From Stutzerimonas stutzeri (GTDB lineage: Bacteria; Pseudomonadota; Gammaproteobacteria; Pseudomonadales; Pseudomonadaceae), in NCBI RefSeq assembly GCF_002890915.1, contig NZ_POUT01000012.1:1-64000 (forward strand): a stretch of DNA of 64,000 nt. Direction: 5' to 3'. The notes below the pieces were generated by a model, which saw nothing but the letters and a program-made list of their open reading frames with translations, was not told the DNA's origin and made no database searches. This document shows, piece by piece, positions 40,127-48,244 of the stretch (its first letter is position 1; each line of letters starts with the position of its first letter). Made by a program: the position numbers and the translations under genes.

Positions 40127-40191
40127 TCGCGCTTGCCAGGGCGTTGGCTGTTGAGTAACATCTGCGCCCACTTTGACCGATGAGGTAAAGC

Positions 40192-40947
40192 ATGCGTCGC
40201 CCCATGGTAGCTGGTAACTGGAAGATGAACGGTACCCGCGCTAGCGTCGCAGAGCTGATCGAATCTCTCCGGATGCAGCAATTGCCTGCAGCGGTCGAGA
40301 TTGCGGTGTTTCCCTCCTGTGTGCATATCAGTCAGGTCCTGGATGGTGTCGTCGGCGTCGAAATCGCCGTAGGCGCCCAGGACAGCGCTGCGCAAACAGG
40401 CTTCGGGGCCCTGACCGGTGAGGTATCGCCCGCGCAGCTGGTCGAAGCCGGTTGTGAGTGGGTTCTGGTTGGTCATTCCGAGCGTCGCCTGGTATTGGGC
40501 GAAAGCGACGAGGTGGTCAGCCGAAAGTTTTCAGCGGCACAGGCGAGTGGTTTGAAACCTGTGTTGTGCCTGGGTGAAACGCTCGCAGAGCGCCAGGCGG
40601 GCAAGACGCTCGAGGTGGTCGGTCGGCAGCTGGCACGAGTGCTCGACGAGCAGGGCATCGCAGCCTTCGAGTCGGCGGTCATCGCGTACGAGCCGGTCTG
40701 GGCGATTGGCTCCGGGCTGACCGCGACGCCTGAGCAGGCCCAGGAGGTACATGCTGCCATTCGTGAGCAGCTGTCGCGCCGGGATCGCCGTGTCGCCGAA
40801 GGCGCAAGGCTCCTGTATGGCGGCAGTGTCAAGGCGGATAATGCCGCCGAGCTGTTCGCGATGGCGGATATTGATGGGGGGTTGATTGGTGGTGCCTCTC
40901 TGAAAGCGGATGAATTCGGTGCGATCTGTCGCGCCGCGGGGAACTGA
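40192..40947 (+). CDS. tpiA: TpiA, triosephosphate isomerase
   Basis: A 251-residue TIM barrel interconverting dihydroxyacetone phosphate and glyceraldehyde-3-phosphate. The catalytic Lys is in MVAGNWKMNGT (near 11), the His in VLVGHSERR (near 94), and the Glu in IAYEPVWAIGSG (near 166); the flexible loop 6 and the phosphate-binding LLYGGSVKADNA are present. The codon use is less GC3-extreme than in its neighbours. It precedes secG by 4 bp. Confidence 0.97.
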   Translation: MRRPMVAGNWKMNGTRASVAELIESLRMQQLPAAVEIAVFPSCVHISQVLDGVVGVEIAVGAQDSAAQTGFGALTGEVSPAQLVEAGCEWVLVGHSERRLVLGESDEVVSRKFSAAQASGLKPVLCLGETLAERQAGKTLEVVGRQLARVLDEQGIAAFESAVIAYEPVWAIGSGLTATPEQAQEVHAAIREQLSRRDRRVAEGARLLYGGSVKADNAAELFAMADIDGGLIGGASLKADEFGAICRAAGN

Positions 40948-40951
40948 ACAG

Positions 40952-41335
40952 ATGTTGCAGACTGTTGTAATCGTGGTGCATCTGCTGGTTGCTCTGGGTG
41001 TGGTTGCACTGGTGCTGCTGCAGCAGGGCAAGGGTGCGGATGCCGGTGCGTCTTTCGGCTCGGGTGCTTCGGCAACCGTTTTCGGAAGCCAAGGTTCCGC
41101 TACCTTTTTGAGTCGAGTTACTGCTATACTTGCCGGCGTTTTTTTCGTGACCAGCCTGGGTCTGGCGTTTTTCGCCAAGCAGCAGGCTGATCAACTGTCC
41201 CAGGCGGGGCTGCCGGATCCGGCGGTGCTGGAAGTTCCGGTCAGCAAGCCGGCCGTCGAGGATGTTCCTGTGCTGGAGGAGCGCACGCCGGTGGACGCCG
41301 CGGGCGAGCTTCCCCAGGTAGAGGAAGGGCAATAA
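40952..41335 (+). CDS. secG: SecG, protein translocase subunit
   Basis: A 127-residue small subunit of the SecYEG channel. Two membrane helices (TVVIVVHLLVALGVVALVLL near 4-23; ATFLSRVTAILAGVFFVTSL near 52-71) flank the conserved loop QQGKGADAGASFGSGASATVFGS. The C-terminus is a Pro/Val/Glu-rich tail common in Pseudomonas. I start at 40952 (MLQTVV), just after the tpiA stop. Two tRNA genes follow, the conserved secG-tRNA arrangement. Confidence 0.95.
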   Translation: MLQTVVIVVHLLVALGVVALVLLQQGKGADAGASFGSGASATVFGSQGSATFLSRVTAILAGVFFVTSLGLAFFAKQQADQLSQAGLPDPAVLEVPVSKPAVEDVPVLEERTPVDAAGELPQVEEGQ

Positions 41336-41343
41336 GGGTTTTT

Positions 41344-41429
41344 GCCGAGGTGGTGGAATTGGTAGACACGCTACCTTGAGGTGGTAGTGGCCATAGGCTG
41401 TAGGGGTTCGAGTCCCCTCCTCGGTACCA
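41344..41429 (+). tRNA. tRNA-Leu (anticodon GAG)
   Basis: A class II tRNA of 86 nt with encoded CCA. The acceptor GCCGAGG pairs with CCTCGGT (first pair G-U). The anticodon arm is CTACC-TTGAGGT-GGTAG with GAG, and a long variable arm follows. The T-arm is GGGG-TTCGAGT-CCCC. It lies 8 bp after secG and probably shares its transcript. Confidence 0.95.
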
Positions 41430-41438
41430 AACAAGCAG

Positions 41439-41460
41439 GCCCGCCTAGTGCGGGCTTTCT
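41439..41460 (+). terminator. Terminator after tRNA-Leu
   Basis: GCCCGC (41439-41444) pairs with GCGGGC (41450-41455), followed by TTTCTT. It separates the secG/tRNA-Leu unit from the initiator tRNA, which has its own promoter. Confidence 0.8.
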
Positions 41461-41479
41461 TGTGTTTCAAGGGTTCAGG

Positions 41480-41509
41480 TTGACCTGTATGTGGTGCGAG
41501 CCGTATAAT
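41480..41509 (+). promoter_or_regulatory. Sigma70 promoter of the initiator tRNA
   Basis: TTGACC (41480-41485), an 18-bp spacer and a perfect TATAAT (41504-41509). The start of transcription would be near 41516, nine bases before the mature tRNA. Confidence 0.85.
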
Positions 41510-41524
41510 TCGTGCCCAGTTTGA

Positions 41525-41601
<77 letters not shown>

Positions 41602-41611
41602 GTCGATAAAG

Positions 41612-41634
41612 AGCCCCTGTACAGGGGCTTTTTA
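41612..41634 (+). terminator. Terminator after tRNA-fMet
   Basis: AGCCCCTGT and ACAGGGGCT (41612-41629) form a perfect palindrome followed by TTTTTATT. Some transcription may read through into rimP, 96 bp on, as in other bacteria where the metY tRNA heads the nusA operon. Confidence 0.9.
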
Positions 41635-41729
41635 TTAGCTTGAGGCCAGGTCGCCGGCATTTACAGGCGGTCAAAAGGGATGGGCGTTTCGCCCATTTTT
41701 CATTTGTGAAGCATGCGCGAGGGACTTCG

Positions 41730-42188
41730 ATGTCGAGCAAGCTAGAACAGTTGCAGGCCTTGTTGGCCCCGGTGGTCGAGGCGCTTGGCTATCAGTGCTG
41801 GGGCATTGAATTCATTTCCCAGGGGCGACATTCGCTGCTGCGGGTCTATATCGATCATGCCGACGGCATTCTCATTGATGACTGCGAGAAGGTAAGCCGT
41901 CAGCTGAGTGGTGTGCTCGATGTGGAAGATCCGATCAGCGTGGACTACACCCTTGAGGTTTCTTCTCCGGGCATGGACCGGCCGCTGTTCACCATCGAGC
42001 AGTACCGGGCGCATGTCGGTGAGCAGGTAAAAATAAAGCTGCGCTCGCCCTTCGAGGGCAGGCGCAATTTCCAGGGTCTTCTCCGCGGGGTGGAAGAGCA
42101 GGACGTGGTCGTGCAGGTCGATGATCACGAATACCTGCTGCCGATCGATTCGATCGACAAGGCCAACATAGTTCCCCGTTTTGACTGA
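41730..42188 (+). CDS. rimP: RimP, 30S ribosome maturation factor
   Basis: A 152-residue assembly factor of the small subunit. The N-terminal domain (LAPVVEALGYQCWGIEFISQ, RHSLLRVYIDHADGILIDDCEKVSRQLSG) contains the conserved DYTLEVSSPGMDRPL signature near 80-95. The C-terminal SH3-like domain contains VKIKLRSPFEGRRNFQG. The start at 41730 is chosen from alignment memory (MSSKLEQLQALL). It is the first gene of the rimP-nusA-infB-rbfA-truB operon. Confidence 0.96.
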   Translation: MSSKLEQLQALLAPVVEALGYQCWGIEFISQGRHSLLRVYIDHADGILIDDCEKVSRQLSGVLDVEDPISVDYTLEVSSPGMDRPLFTIEQYRAHVGEQVKIKLRSPFEGRRNFQGLLRGVEEQDVVVQVDDHEYLLPIDSIDKANIVPRFD

Positions 42189-42234
42189 GAGCGGATCCCG
42201 CGGACCCAATGGATTGCGAAAGGCGAGGCGTACG

Positions 42235-43716
42235 ATGAGCAAAGAAGTACTGCTGGTTGTGGAGTCGGTGTCCAATGAAAAGGGCGTACCGGCGAGTGTG
42301 ATTTTCGAGGCGCTGGAGCTGGCTTTGGCCACGGCTACCAAGAAGCGCTATGAAGACGAAGTCGATCTGCGTGTGGAAATCAATCGCCACAACGGCAGCT
42401 ATGAAAGCTTCCGCCGCTGGACCGTCGTCGATGACGAGGACTTCGAGGATCCGGCCATCCAATTGACCCTCGATCAGGCGCAGGAGCGCAAGCCCGACGC
42501 CAAGATCGGCGACGTGATCGAAGAGAAGATCGAATCCATCGAATTCGGTCGCATCGCGGCGCAGACCGCCAAGCAGGTCATCGTGCAGAAGGTGCGCGAG
42601 GCCGAGCGTGCGCAGGTGGTCGAGGCCTACCGCGATCGCCTGGGCGAAATCATCTCCGGCACGGTGAAGAAGGTGACCCGCGACAGCGTCATCGTCGACC
42701 TGGGCAACAACGCCGAGGCGCTGCTGGCGCGCGAGGACATCATCGCCCGCGAGACCTTCCGCGTCGGCGCCCGCGTCCGTGCACTGCTCAAGGAGATCCG
42801 CACCGAGAACCGCGGCCCGCAGCTGATCCTGTCGCGTACCGCACCGCAGATGCTGATCGAGCTGTTCCGCATCGAAGTGCCGGAGATCGCCGAAGGCCTG
42901 ATCGAAGTCATGGGCGCCTCGCGTGACCCCGGTTCGCGGGCGAAGATCGCCGTTCGTTCCAAGGACAAGCGCATCGATCCGCAGGGCGCCTGCATCGGCA
43001 TGCGCGGTTCGCGGGTCCAGGCCGTTTCCGGCGAGATCGGCGGCGAACGGGTCGACATCGTGCTGTGGGACGAGAACCCGGCACAATTCGTCATCAATGC
43101 CATGGCCCCGGCGGAAGTCGCGGCGATCATCGTCGATGAAGATGCCCATGCCATGGACATCGCGGTTGCCGAAGACAACCTGGCCCAGGCTATCGGCCGC
43201 GGCGGCCAGAACGTGCGCCTGGCCAGCCAACTGACCGGTTGGACGCTCAACGTGATGACCGAGGCCGACATCCAGGCCAAGCAGCAAGAAGAGACCGGCG
43301 ACATCCTGCGCAGCTTCATCGACGAGCTGGATGTCGACGAAGAGCTGGCGCAGGTGCTGGTGGAAGAGGGCTTCACCTCCCTCGAAGAGATCGCCTATGT
43401 CCCCATGGAGGAAATGCTCGGCATCGAAGGCTTCGACGAGGACATCGTCAACGAGCTGCGCACGCGGGCCAAGGATCGCCTGCTGACCAAGGCCATCGCC
43501 AACGAGGAGAAGCTCGCCGACGCTCAGCCGGCCGAAGACCTGCTGGCCCTCGACGGCATGGACAACGAACTGGCGGTCGAGTTGGCCGTGCGGGGAGTCA
43601 TCACCCGTGAAGACCTGGCCGAGCAGTCCATAGACGACCTGCTCGACATAGACGGCATCGATGAAGAACGTGCCGGCAAGCTGATCATGGCCGCCCGAGC
43701 CCACTGGTTCGAGTAA
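42235..43716 (+). CDS. nusA: NusA, transcription termination/antitermination factor
   Basis: A 493-residue RNA polymerase-binding protein. It has an N-terminal domain (1-125), an S1 domain (about 135-200, GEIISGTVKKVTRDSVIVDLGNN), two KH domains (about 230-345, GACIGMRGSRVQAV and AIGRGGQNVRLASQLTGW) and two C-terminal acidic repeats (about 365-490, ending LIMAARAHWF) that bind RNA polymerase alpha. This full gamma-proteobacterial layout is intact. The start at 42235 has a GAGG-type site upstream. Co-transcribed with rimP and infB. Confidence 0.97.
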   Translation: MSKEVLLVVESVSNEKGVPASVIFEALELALATATKKRYEDEVDLRVEINRHNGSYESFRRWTVVDDEDFEDPAIQLTLDQAQERKPDAKIGDVIEEKIESIEFGRIAAQTAKQVIVQKVREAERAQVVEAYRDRLGEIISGTVKKVTRDSVIVDLGNNAEALLAREDIIARETFRVGARVRALLKEIRTENRGPQLILSRTAPQMLIELFRIEVPEIAEGLIEVMGASRDPGSRAKIAVRSKDKRIDPQGACIGMRGSRVQAVSGEIGGERVDIVLWDENPAQFVINAMAPAEVAAIIVDEDAHAMDIAVAEDNLAQAIGRGGQNVRLASQLTGWTLNVMTEADIQAKQQEETGDILRSFIDELDVDEELAQVLVEEGFTSLEEIAYVPMEEMLGIEGFDEDIVNELRTRAKDRLLTKAIANEEKLADAQPAEDLLALDGMDNELAVELAVRGVITREDLAEQSIDDLLDIDGIDEERAGKLIMAARAHWFE

Positions 43717-43744
43717 GCAATTAGCGGCCTGAGGAGAGAAATGC

Positions 43745-46255
43745 ATGACGCAAGTCACGGTGAAAGAACTGGCCCAGGTGGTCGACACACCGGTCGAGCG
43801 ACTGCTTCAGCAGATGCGTGAGGCAGGACTGTCGCACACCAGCGCCGAGCAAGTAGTGACCGATAACGAGAAACAGGCCCTGCTGGCCCATCTGAAGAGC
43901 AGCCATGGGGCGAAAGTGGACGAACCGCGCAAGATCACCTTGCAGCGCAAGACCACGACCAAGCTGAAGGTCGGTGGCAGCAAGACCATCAGCGTCGAAG
44001 TGCGCAAGAAGAAGACCTTCGTCAAGCGCAGCGCCGAGGAGATCGAGGCCGAGAAGCGTCGCGAGCTGGAAGAACAGCGCGCCGCCGAGGAAGCCGCTCG
44101 CCTGAAGGCCGAGGAAGAAGCCCGCCAGCGCGCCGAGGAAGAGGCCCGCCGTCAGGCCGAGCTGGCCAAGGCGCAGGCCGAGGCCGTTGCGCCTGCTGCT
44201 CCGGCGGCGGTCGAGTCCGCTGCTGCTACCGAGCCGGCGCCGGCCGCAGTCGAGCCTGCCGCTCCTGCGCCGGAGCGCAAGAAGGAAGAGCCGCGCCGCG
44301 TCGAGAAGCCGCGCAGCGACGATGACGAGCGCCGTGATCGCAAGCATGCCCAGCACCGTCCTTCGCTCAAGACCAAGGCGCCGCTCACGCGTACCGTGCG
44401 CAGCGGCGACGATGATGCGGATGGTTTCCGTCGCGGTGGTCGTGGCAAGTCCAAACTCAAGAAACGTAACCAGCATGGGTTCCAGAGCCCGACAGGACCG
44501 GTCGTGCGCGAAGTGTCGATTGGCGAGACCATCACTGTGGCCGAACTGGCCCAGCAGATGTCGGTGAAGGCTGCCGAAGTCATCAAGTTCATGTTCAAGA
44601 TGGGTTCGCCGGTCACCATCAACCAGGTGCTCGATCAGGAGACCGCACAGCTGGTGGCCGAAGAGCTCGGCCACAAGGTCAAGCTGGTCAGCGACAATGC
44701 GCTGGAAGAACAGCTGGCCGAGCTGCTGAAGTTCGAAGGCGAGGAAGTGACCCGGGCGCCGGTGGTGACCGTGATGGGCCACGTCGACCACGGCAAGACC
44801 TCGCTGCTGGACTACATCCGTCGTGCCAAGGTGGCGGTCGGCGAAGCCGGCGGCATCACCCAGCACATCGGTGCCTACCACGTGGAAACCGATCGCGGCA
44901 TGGTCACCTTCCTCGATACCCCGGGCCACGCGGCGTTCACCGCCATGCGTGCCCGCGGTGCCAAGGCCACCGACATCGTGATCCTGGTCGTGGCGGCCGA
45001 CGACGGCGTGATGCCGCAGACCCAGGAAGCCGTCCAGCACGCCAAGGCGGCCGGTGTTCCGATCGTCGTCGCGGTGAACAAGATCGACAAGCCGGAAGCC
45101 AATCCGGACAACATCAAGAACGGCCTGGCCGCGCTCGATGTGATCCCCGAGGAGTGGGGCGGCGACACGCCGTTCATCCCGGTTTCCGCCAAGGTCGGTA
45201 CCGGTGTCGACGAACTGCTCGAAGCCGTACTGCTGCAGGCCGAGATTCTCGAACTCAAGGCCACGCCGTCGGCGCCGGGTCGCGGTGTGGTGGTCGAGTC
45301 GCGCCTGGACAAGGGCCGTGGTCCGGTGGCCACCGTACTGGTCCAGGACGGTACCCTGCGCCAGGGCGACATGGTGCTGTGCGGCGTCAACTTCGGCCGC
45401 GTGCGCGCCATGCTCGACGAGAACGGCAAGCCGGTGAAGGAAGCCGGTCCGGCGATTCCGGTCGAGATCCTCGGCCTGGACGGCACGCCGGAAGCCGGCG
45501 ACGACCTGACCGTGGTCGCCGACGAGAAGAAGGCTCGCGAAGTCGCGCTGTTCCGCCAGGGCAAGTTCCGTGAGGTCAAGCTGGCCCGCGCCCATGCCGG
45601 CAAGCTGGAAAACATCTTCGAGACCATGGGCCAGGACGAGAAGAAGACCCTCAACATCGTCCTCAAGGCCGACGTGCGCGGCTCGCTCGAGGCGCTGCAG
45701 GGCTCGCTCAACGGCCTGGGCAACGACGAGGTGCAGGTGCGCGTGGTCGGTGGTGGCGTCGGTGGTATCACCGAGTCCGATGCCAACCTGGCACTGGCCT
45801 CCAACGCGGTGCTGTTCGGCTTCAACGTGCGCGCCGACGCTGGTGCGCGCAAGATCGTCGAGGCCGAGGGCCTGGACATGCGCTACTACAACGTCATCTA
45901 CGACATCATCGAAGACGTCAAGAAGGCGCTCACCGGCATGCTCGGCAGCGACGTGCGCGAGAACATCCTTGGTATCGCCGAGGTCCGCGACGTGTTCCGT
46001 TCGCCGAAGTTCGGTGCGGTCGCCGGTTGCATGGTCACCGAGGGTATGGTGCACCGCAATCGTCCGATCCGCGTGCTGCGCGACGACGTGGTCATCTTCG
46101 AGGGCGAGCTGGAATCGCTGCGCCGCTTCAAGGATGACGTCTCGGAAGTCCGCGCCGGCATGGAATGCGGTATCGGCGTGAAGAGCTACAACGACGTCAA
46201 GGTCGGCGACAAGATCGAAGTGTTCGAGAAGGTCGAAGTGGCGCGTTCGCTCTGA
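43745..46255 (+). CDS. infB: IF-2, translation initiation factor 2
   Basis: An 836-residue GTPase that places initiator tRNA on the ribosome. The N-terminal IF2_N domain (MTQVTVKELAQVVDTPVERL) is followed by a long charged, Ala/Glu/Arg-rich linker (about 90-240) of highly repetitive character. A second IF2_N-like region (VSIGETITVAELAQQMSVKA) leads into the G domain (G1 GHVDHGKTSLL, G3 DTPGHAAFT, G4 NKID) and domains II-IV. An internal alternative start producing a shorter isoform, as in E. coli, was not identified. The initiator tRNA gene lies 2.1 kb upstream in the same cluster. Confidence 0.98.
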   Translation: MTQVTVKELAQVVDTPVERLLQQMREAGLSHTSAEQVVTDNEKQALLAHLKSSHGAKVDEPRKITLQRKTTTKLKVGGSKTISVEVRKKKTFVKRSAEEIEAEKRRELEEQRAAEEAARLKAEEEARQRAEEEARRQAELAKAQAEAVAPAAPAAVESAAATEPAPAAVEPAAPAPERKKEEPRRVEKPRSDDDERRDRKHAQHRPSLKTKAPLTRTVRSGDDDADGFRRGGRGKSKLKKRNQHGFQSPTGPVVREVSIGETITVAELAQQMSVKAAEVIKFMFKMGSPVTINQVLDQETAQLVAEELGHKVKLVSDNALEEQLAELLKFEGEEVTRAPVVTVMGHVDHGKTSLLDYIRRAKVAVGEAGGITQHIGAYHVETDRGMVTFLDTPGHAAFTAMRARGAKATDIVILVVAADDGVMPQTQEAVQHAKAAGVPIVVAVNKIDKPEANPDNIKNGLAALDVIPEEWGGDTPFIPVSAKVGTGVDELLEAVLLQAEILELKATPSAPGRGVVVESRLDKGRGPVATVLVQDGTLRQGDMVLCGVNFGRVRAMLDENGKPVKEAGPAIPVEILGLDGTPEAGDDLTVVADEKKAREVALFRQGKFREVKLARAHAGKLENIFETMGQDEKKTLNIVLKADVRGSLEALQGSLNGLGNDEVQVRVVGGGVGGITESDANLALASNAVLFGFNVRADAGARKIVEAEGLDMRYYNVIYDIIEDVKKALTGMLGSDVRENILGIAEVRDVFRSPKFGAVAGCMVTEGMVHRNRPIRVLRDDVVIFEGELESLRRFKDDVSEVRAGMECGIGVKSYNDVKVGDKIEVFEKVEVARSL

Positions 46256-46265
46256 CGAGCAGCGG

Positions 46266-46376
46266 TAAGCCTCAAGCGGCAAGCTTCAAGAGGTGGCCTG
46301 GCCCACCGATTGAGCTTGCCGTTTGGCTTTTCGGTATTTTTTTCGCTTGAAGCTTAGCGCTTGAAGCTTGAGGCAG
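46266..46376. repeat. AAGCTT-rich inverted repeat between infB and rbfA
   Basis: The left part (AAGCCTCAAGCGGCAAGCTTCAAG) and the right part (CGCTTGAAGCTTAGCGCTTGAAGCTTGAG) contain repeated GCTTGAA/TTCAAGC units that pair into a long imperfect hairpin. An inner part, CTTGCCGTTTGGC-TTTTCGG-TATTTTTTT, adds a T-run. The element is related in style to those at 27405 and 48083. Confidence 0.7.
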
Positions 46377-46382
46377 CTTTAT

Positions 46383-46769
46383 ATGGCCAAAGAATACAGC
46401 CGTACCCAGCGTATCGGCGACCAGATGCAACGCGAGCTGGCCCTGCTCATCCAGCGCGAGATCAAGGATCCGCGCCTGGGCCTGGTGACCATCACCGGCG
46501 TCGAGGTCAGCCGTGATCTGTCCCACGCGAAGATCTACATCACCATCATGGGCCGTGACGACGAGGAGACGGTCAAGGGCAACCTGCGCATCCTCAACGA
46601 GGCCGCCGGCTTCCTGCGCATGCAATTGGGCAAGGCCATGAAGCTGCGCAGCGTTCCTCAACTGCATTTCAATTACGACGCGAGCATCCGCCGCGGCGTC
46701 GAGCTGAGTTCGCTGATCGAGCGGGCGGTCGCCGAAGACCGCAAGCACAGCGACGAGCGAGGAGAGTGA
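46383..46769 (+). CDS. rbfA: RbfA, 30S ribosome-binding factor
   Basis: A 128-residue KH-fold protein needed for 16S rRNA 5' maturation and cold growth. It begins MAKEYSRTQRIGDQMQRELA and contains the family core DPRLGLVTITGVEVSRDLSHAKIYITI and the ending LRSVPQLHFNYDASIRRGVEL. The start at 46383 is preferred over an upstream in-frame ATG inside the repeat. Its stop (46767-46769) lies three bases before the preferred truB start. Confidence 0.96.
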   Translation: MAKEYSRTQRIGDQMQRELALLIQREIKDPRLGLVTITGVEVSRDLSHAKIYITIMGRDDEETVKGNLRILNEAAGFLRMQLGKAMKLRSVPQLHFNYDASIRRGVELSSLIERAVAEDRKHSDERGE

Positions 46770-46771
46770 GC

Positions 46772-47689
46772 GTGGCACAGGTCAAGCGTGTGCGCCGCAA
46801 CGTCAGCGGTATCATCCTGCTCGACAAGCCGCGCGGGTTCACCTCCAACGCCGCGCTGCAGAAGGTTCGCTGGCTGCTCAACGCGGAAAAGGCCGGGCAT
46901 ACCGGCAGCCTTGATCCGCTGGCGACCGGCGTGCTGCCGCTGTGCTTCGGCGAGGCCACCAAGTTCTCCCAGTACCTGCTCGATGCCGACAAGGCCTACG
47001 AGACGGTCATGCAGCTGGGGGTGACCACTACCACCGCCGATGCCGAGGGCGAAGTCCTCGAGCGCAGGCCGGTAGCGGTCACCCACGAGCAACTGGAGGC
47101 CCTGCTGCCGCGCTTCCGTGGCGATATCCAGCAGGTGCCGCCGATGTATTCGGCGCTCAAGCGCGACGGCCAGCCGCTGTACAAGCTGGCGCGTGCCGGA
47201 GAGGTGGTGGAGCGCGAGCCGCGTTCTGTTAATATTGCGCGCCTGGAGCTGCTCGCACTCGACGGTGACCGGGCACGGCTGGCCGTGGCCTGCAGCAAAG
47301 GCACCTATATCCGCACCCTGGTCGAGGATCTCGGTCAACTGCTGGGTTGCGGTGCGCATGTCGCCGAGCTGCGGCGTACCCAGGCCGGTCCGTTCGAGCT
47401 GTCCCAGACGGTCGCACTGGAGACGCTGGAACGGTTGCACGCCGAAGGCGGTGCCGAGGCCCTGGATGCCTTGCTGCAGCCGGTAGATAGCGGGTTGGAA
47501 CACTGGCAGCTGTTGCAGCTGTCCGAGCACAGCGCCTATTACTGGCTGCACGGGCAGCCGGTACGGGCACCGGAAGCGCCGAAGTACGGCATGGTCCGCG
47601 TGCAGGACCACAATGGCCGCTTCATCGGTATCGGTGAAGTGAGCGAAGACGGGCGCATTGCGCCGCGTCGACTGATTCGGTCGGAATGA
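46772..47689 (+). CDS. truB: TruB, tRNA pseudouridine-55 synthase
   Basis: A 305-residue enzyme making the T-loop pseudouridine 55. The catalytic Asp is in AGHTGSLDPLATGVLPLCFG (near 47), followed by KAYETVMQLGVTTTTADAEG and the KGTYIRTLVEDLGQLLG segment. A C-terminal PUA-like domain is present. The start is GTG at 46772 (V/M-A-Q-V-K-R), because GGAG lies 7 nt upstream; another GTG at 46766 is too close to that site. Last gene of the nusA operon before rpsO. Confidence 0.96.
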   Translation: MAQVKRVRRNVSGIILLDKPRGFTSNAALQKVRWLLNAEKAGHTGSLDPLATGVLPLCFGEATKFSQYLLDADKAYETVMQLGVTTTTADAEGEVLERRPVAVTHEQLEALLPRFRGDIQQVPPMYSALKRDGQPLYKLARAGEVVEREPRSVNIARLELLALDGDRARLAVACSKGTYIRTLVEDLGQLLGCGAHVAELRRTQAGPFELSQTVALETLERLHAEGGAEALDALLQPVDSGLEHWQLLQLSEHSAYYWLHGQPVRAPEAPKYGMVRVQDHNGRFIGIGEVSEDGRIAPRRLIRSE

Positions 47690-47802
47690 CCGTTGCGCAT
47701 CGCGTTCTGCGCGGTGCGTCGAGGGTGGCTGTCAGCAGGCACGGTCATTTCTCTTTACTAAACACGGGATGATTCCCGGCCTGTTCACTCAAGGAGCCCA
47801 TC

Positions 47803-48072
47803 ATGGCACTGAGCGTTGAAGAAAAAGCCCAGATCGTTAACGAGTACAAGCAAGCTGAAGGCGACACCGGTTCCCCGGAAGTGCAGGTAGCCCTGCTGAC
47901 CGCCAACATCAACAAGCTGCAAGGCCACTTCAAGGCCAACGGCAAGGACCACCACTCGCGTCGTGGTCTGATCCGCATGGTCAACCAGCGCCGCAAGCTG
48001 CTGGATTACCTGAAGGGTAAGGACACCACTCGTTACAGCGCCCTGATCGGCCGTCTGGGTCTGCGTCGCTAA
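47803..48072 (+). CDS. rpsO: 30S ribosomal protein S15
   Basis: An 89-residue S15: ALSVEEKAQIVNEYKQAEGD, TGSPEVQVALLTANINKLQGH, and the basic HHSRRGLIRMVNQRRKLLDYLK region that binds 16S helices 20-22. Length is identical to the family. GGAG before the start is good. The neighbouring gene downstream is pnp, the usual rpsO-pnp pair; PNPase commonly controls this transcript. Confidence 0.98.
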   Translation: MALSVEEKAQIVNEYKQAEGDTGSPEVQVALLTANINKLQGHFKANGKDHHSRRGLIRMVNQRRKLLDYLKGKDTTRYSALIGRLGLRR

Positions 48073-48082
48073 GACGCAACCG

Positions 48083-48165
48083 AGCTGGAAGCCAGAAGCT
48101 GGAAGCTCGAAGTTGAAAGCCAGGGGCCTGCCCCCCGCTTCCAGCTTCGGGCTTCCAGCTTTTAG
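48083..48165. repeat. AAGCTGGAAGC-type inverted repeat between rpsO and pnp
   Basis: GAGCTGGAAGCCAGAAGCTGGAAGCTCGAAG on the left is mirrored by CTTCCAGCTTCGGGCTTCCAGCTTTTAG on the right. The final TTTT makes it a plausible rpsO terminator. It is the third copy of this family in the window (also 27405-27482 and 46266-46376). Confidence 0.8.
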
Positions 48166-48244
48166 CTATCCATAGGGAATGAATCGGGTCCGACTCCCGC
48201 CATTCCACCGATTTCCCCAAAGGCAACAAAGAGAAGGAAAAACC

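Noticed and set aside
41108..41130. Possible promoter (TTGAGT ... TATACT) inside secG for the tRNA-Leu gene
   Set aside because: The spacer is only 11 bp, too short for a sigma70 promoter; co-transcription with secG is simpler.
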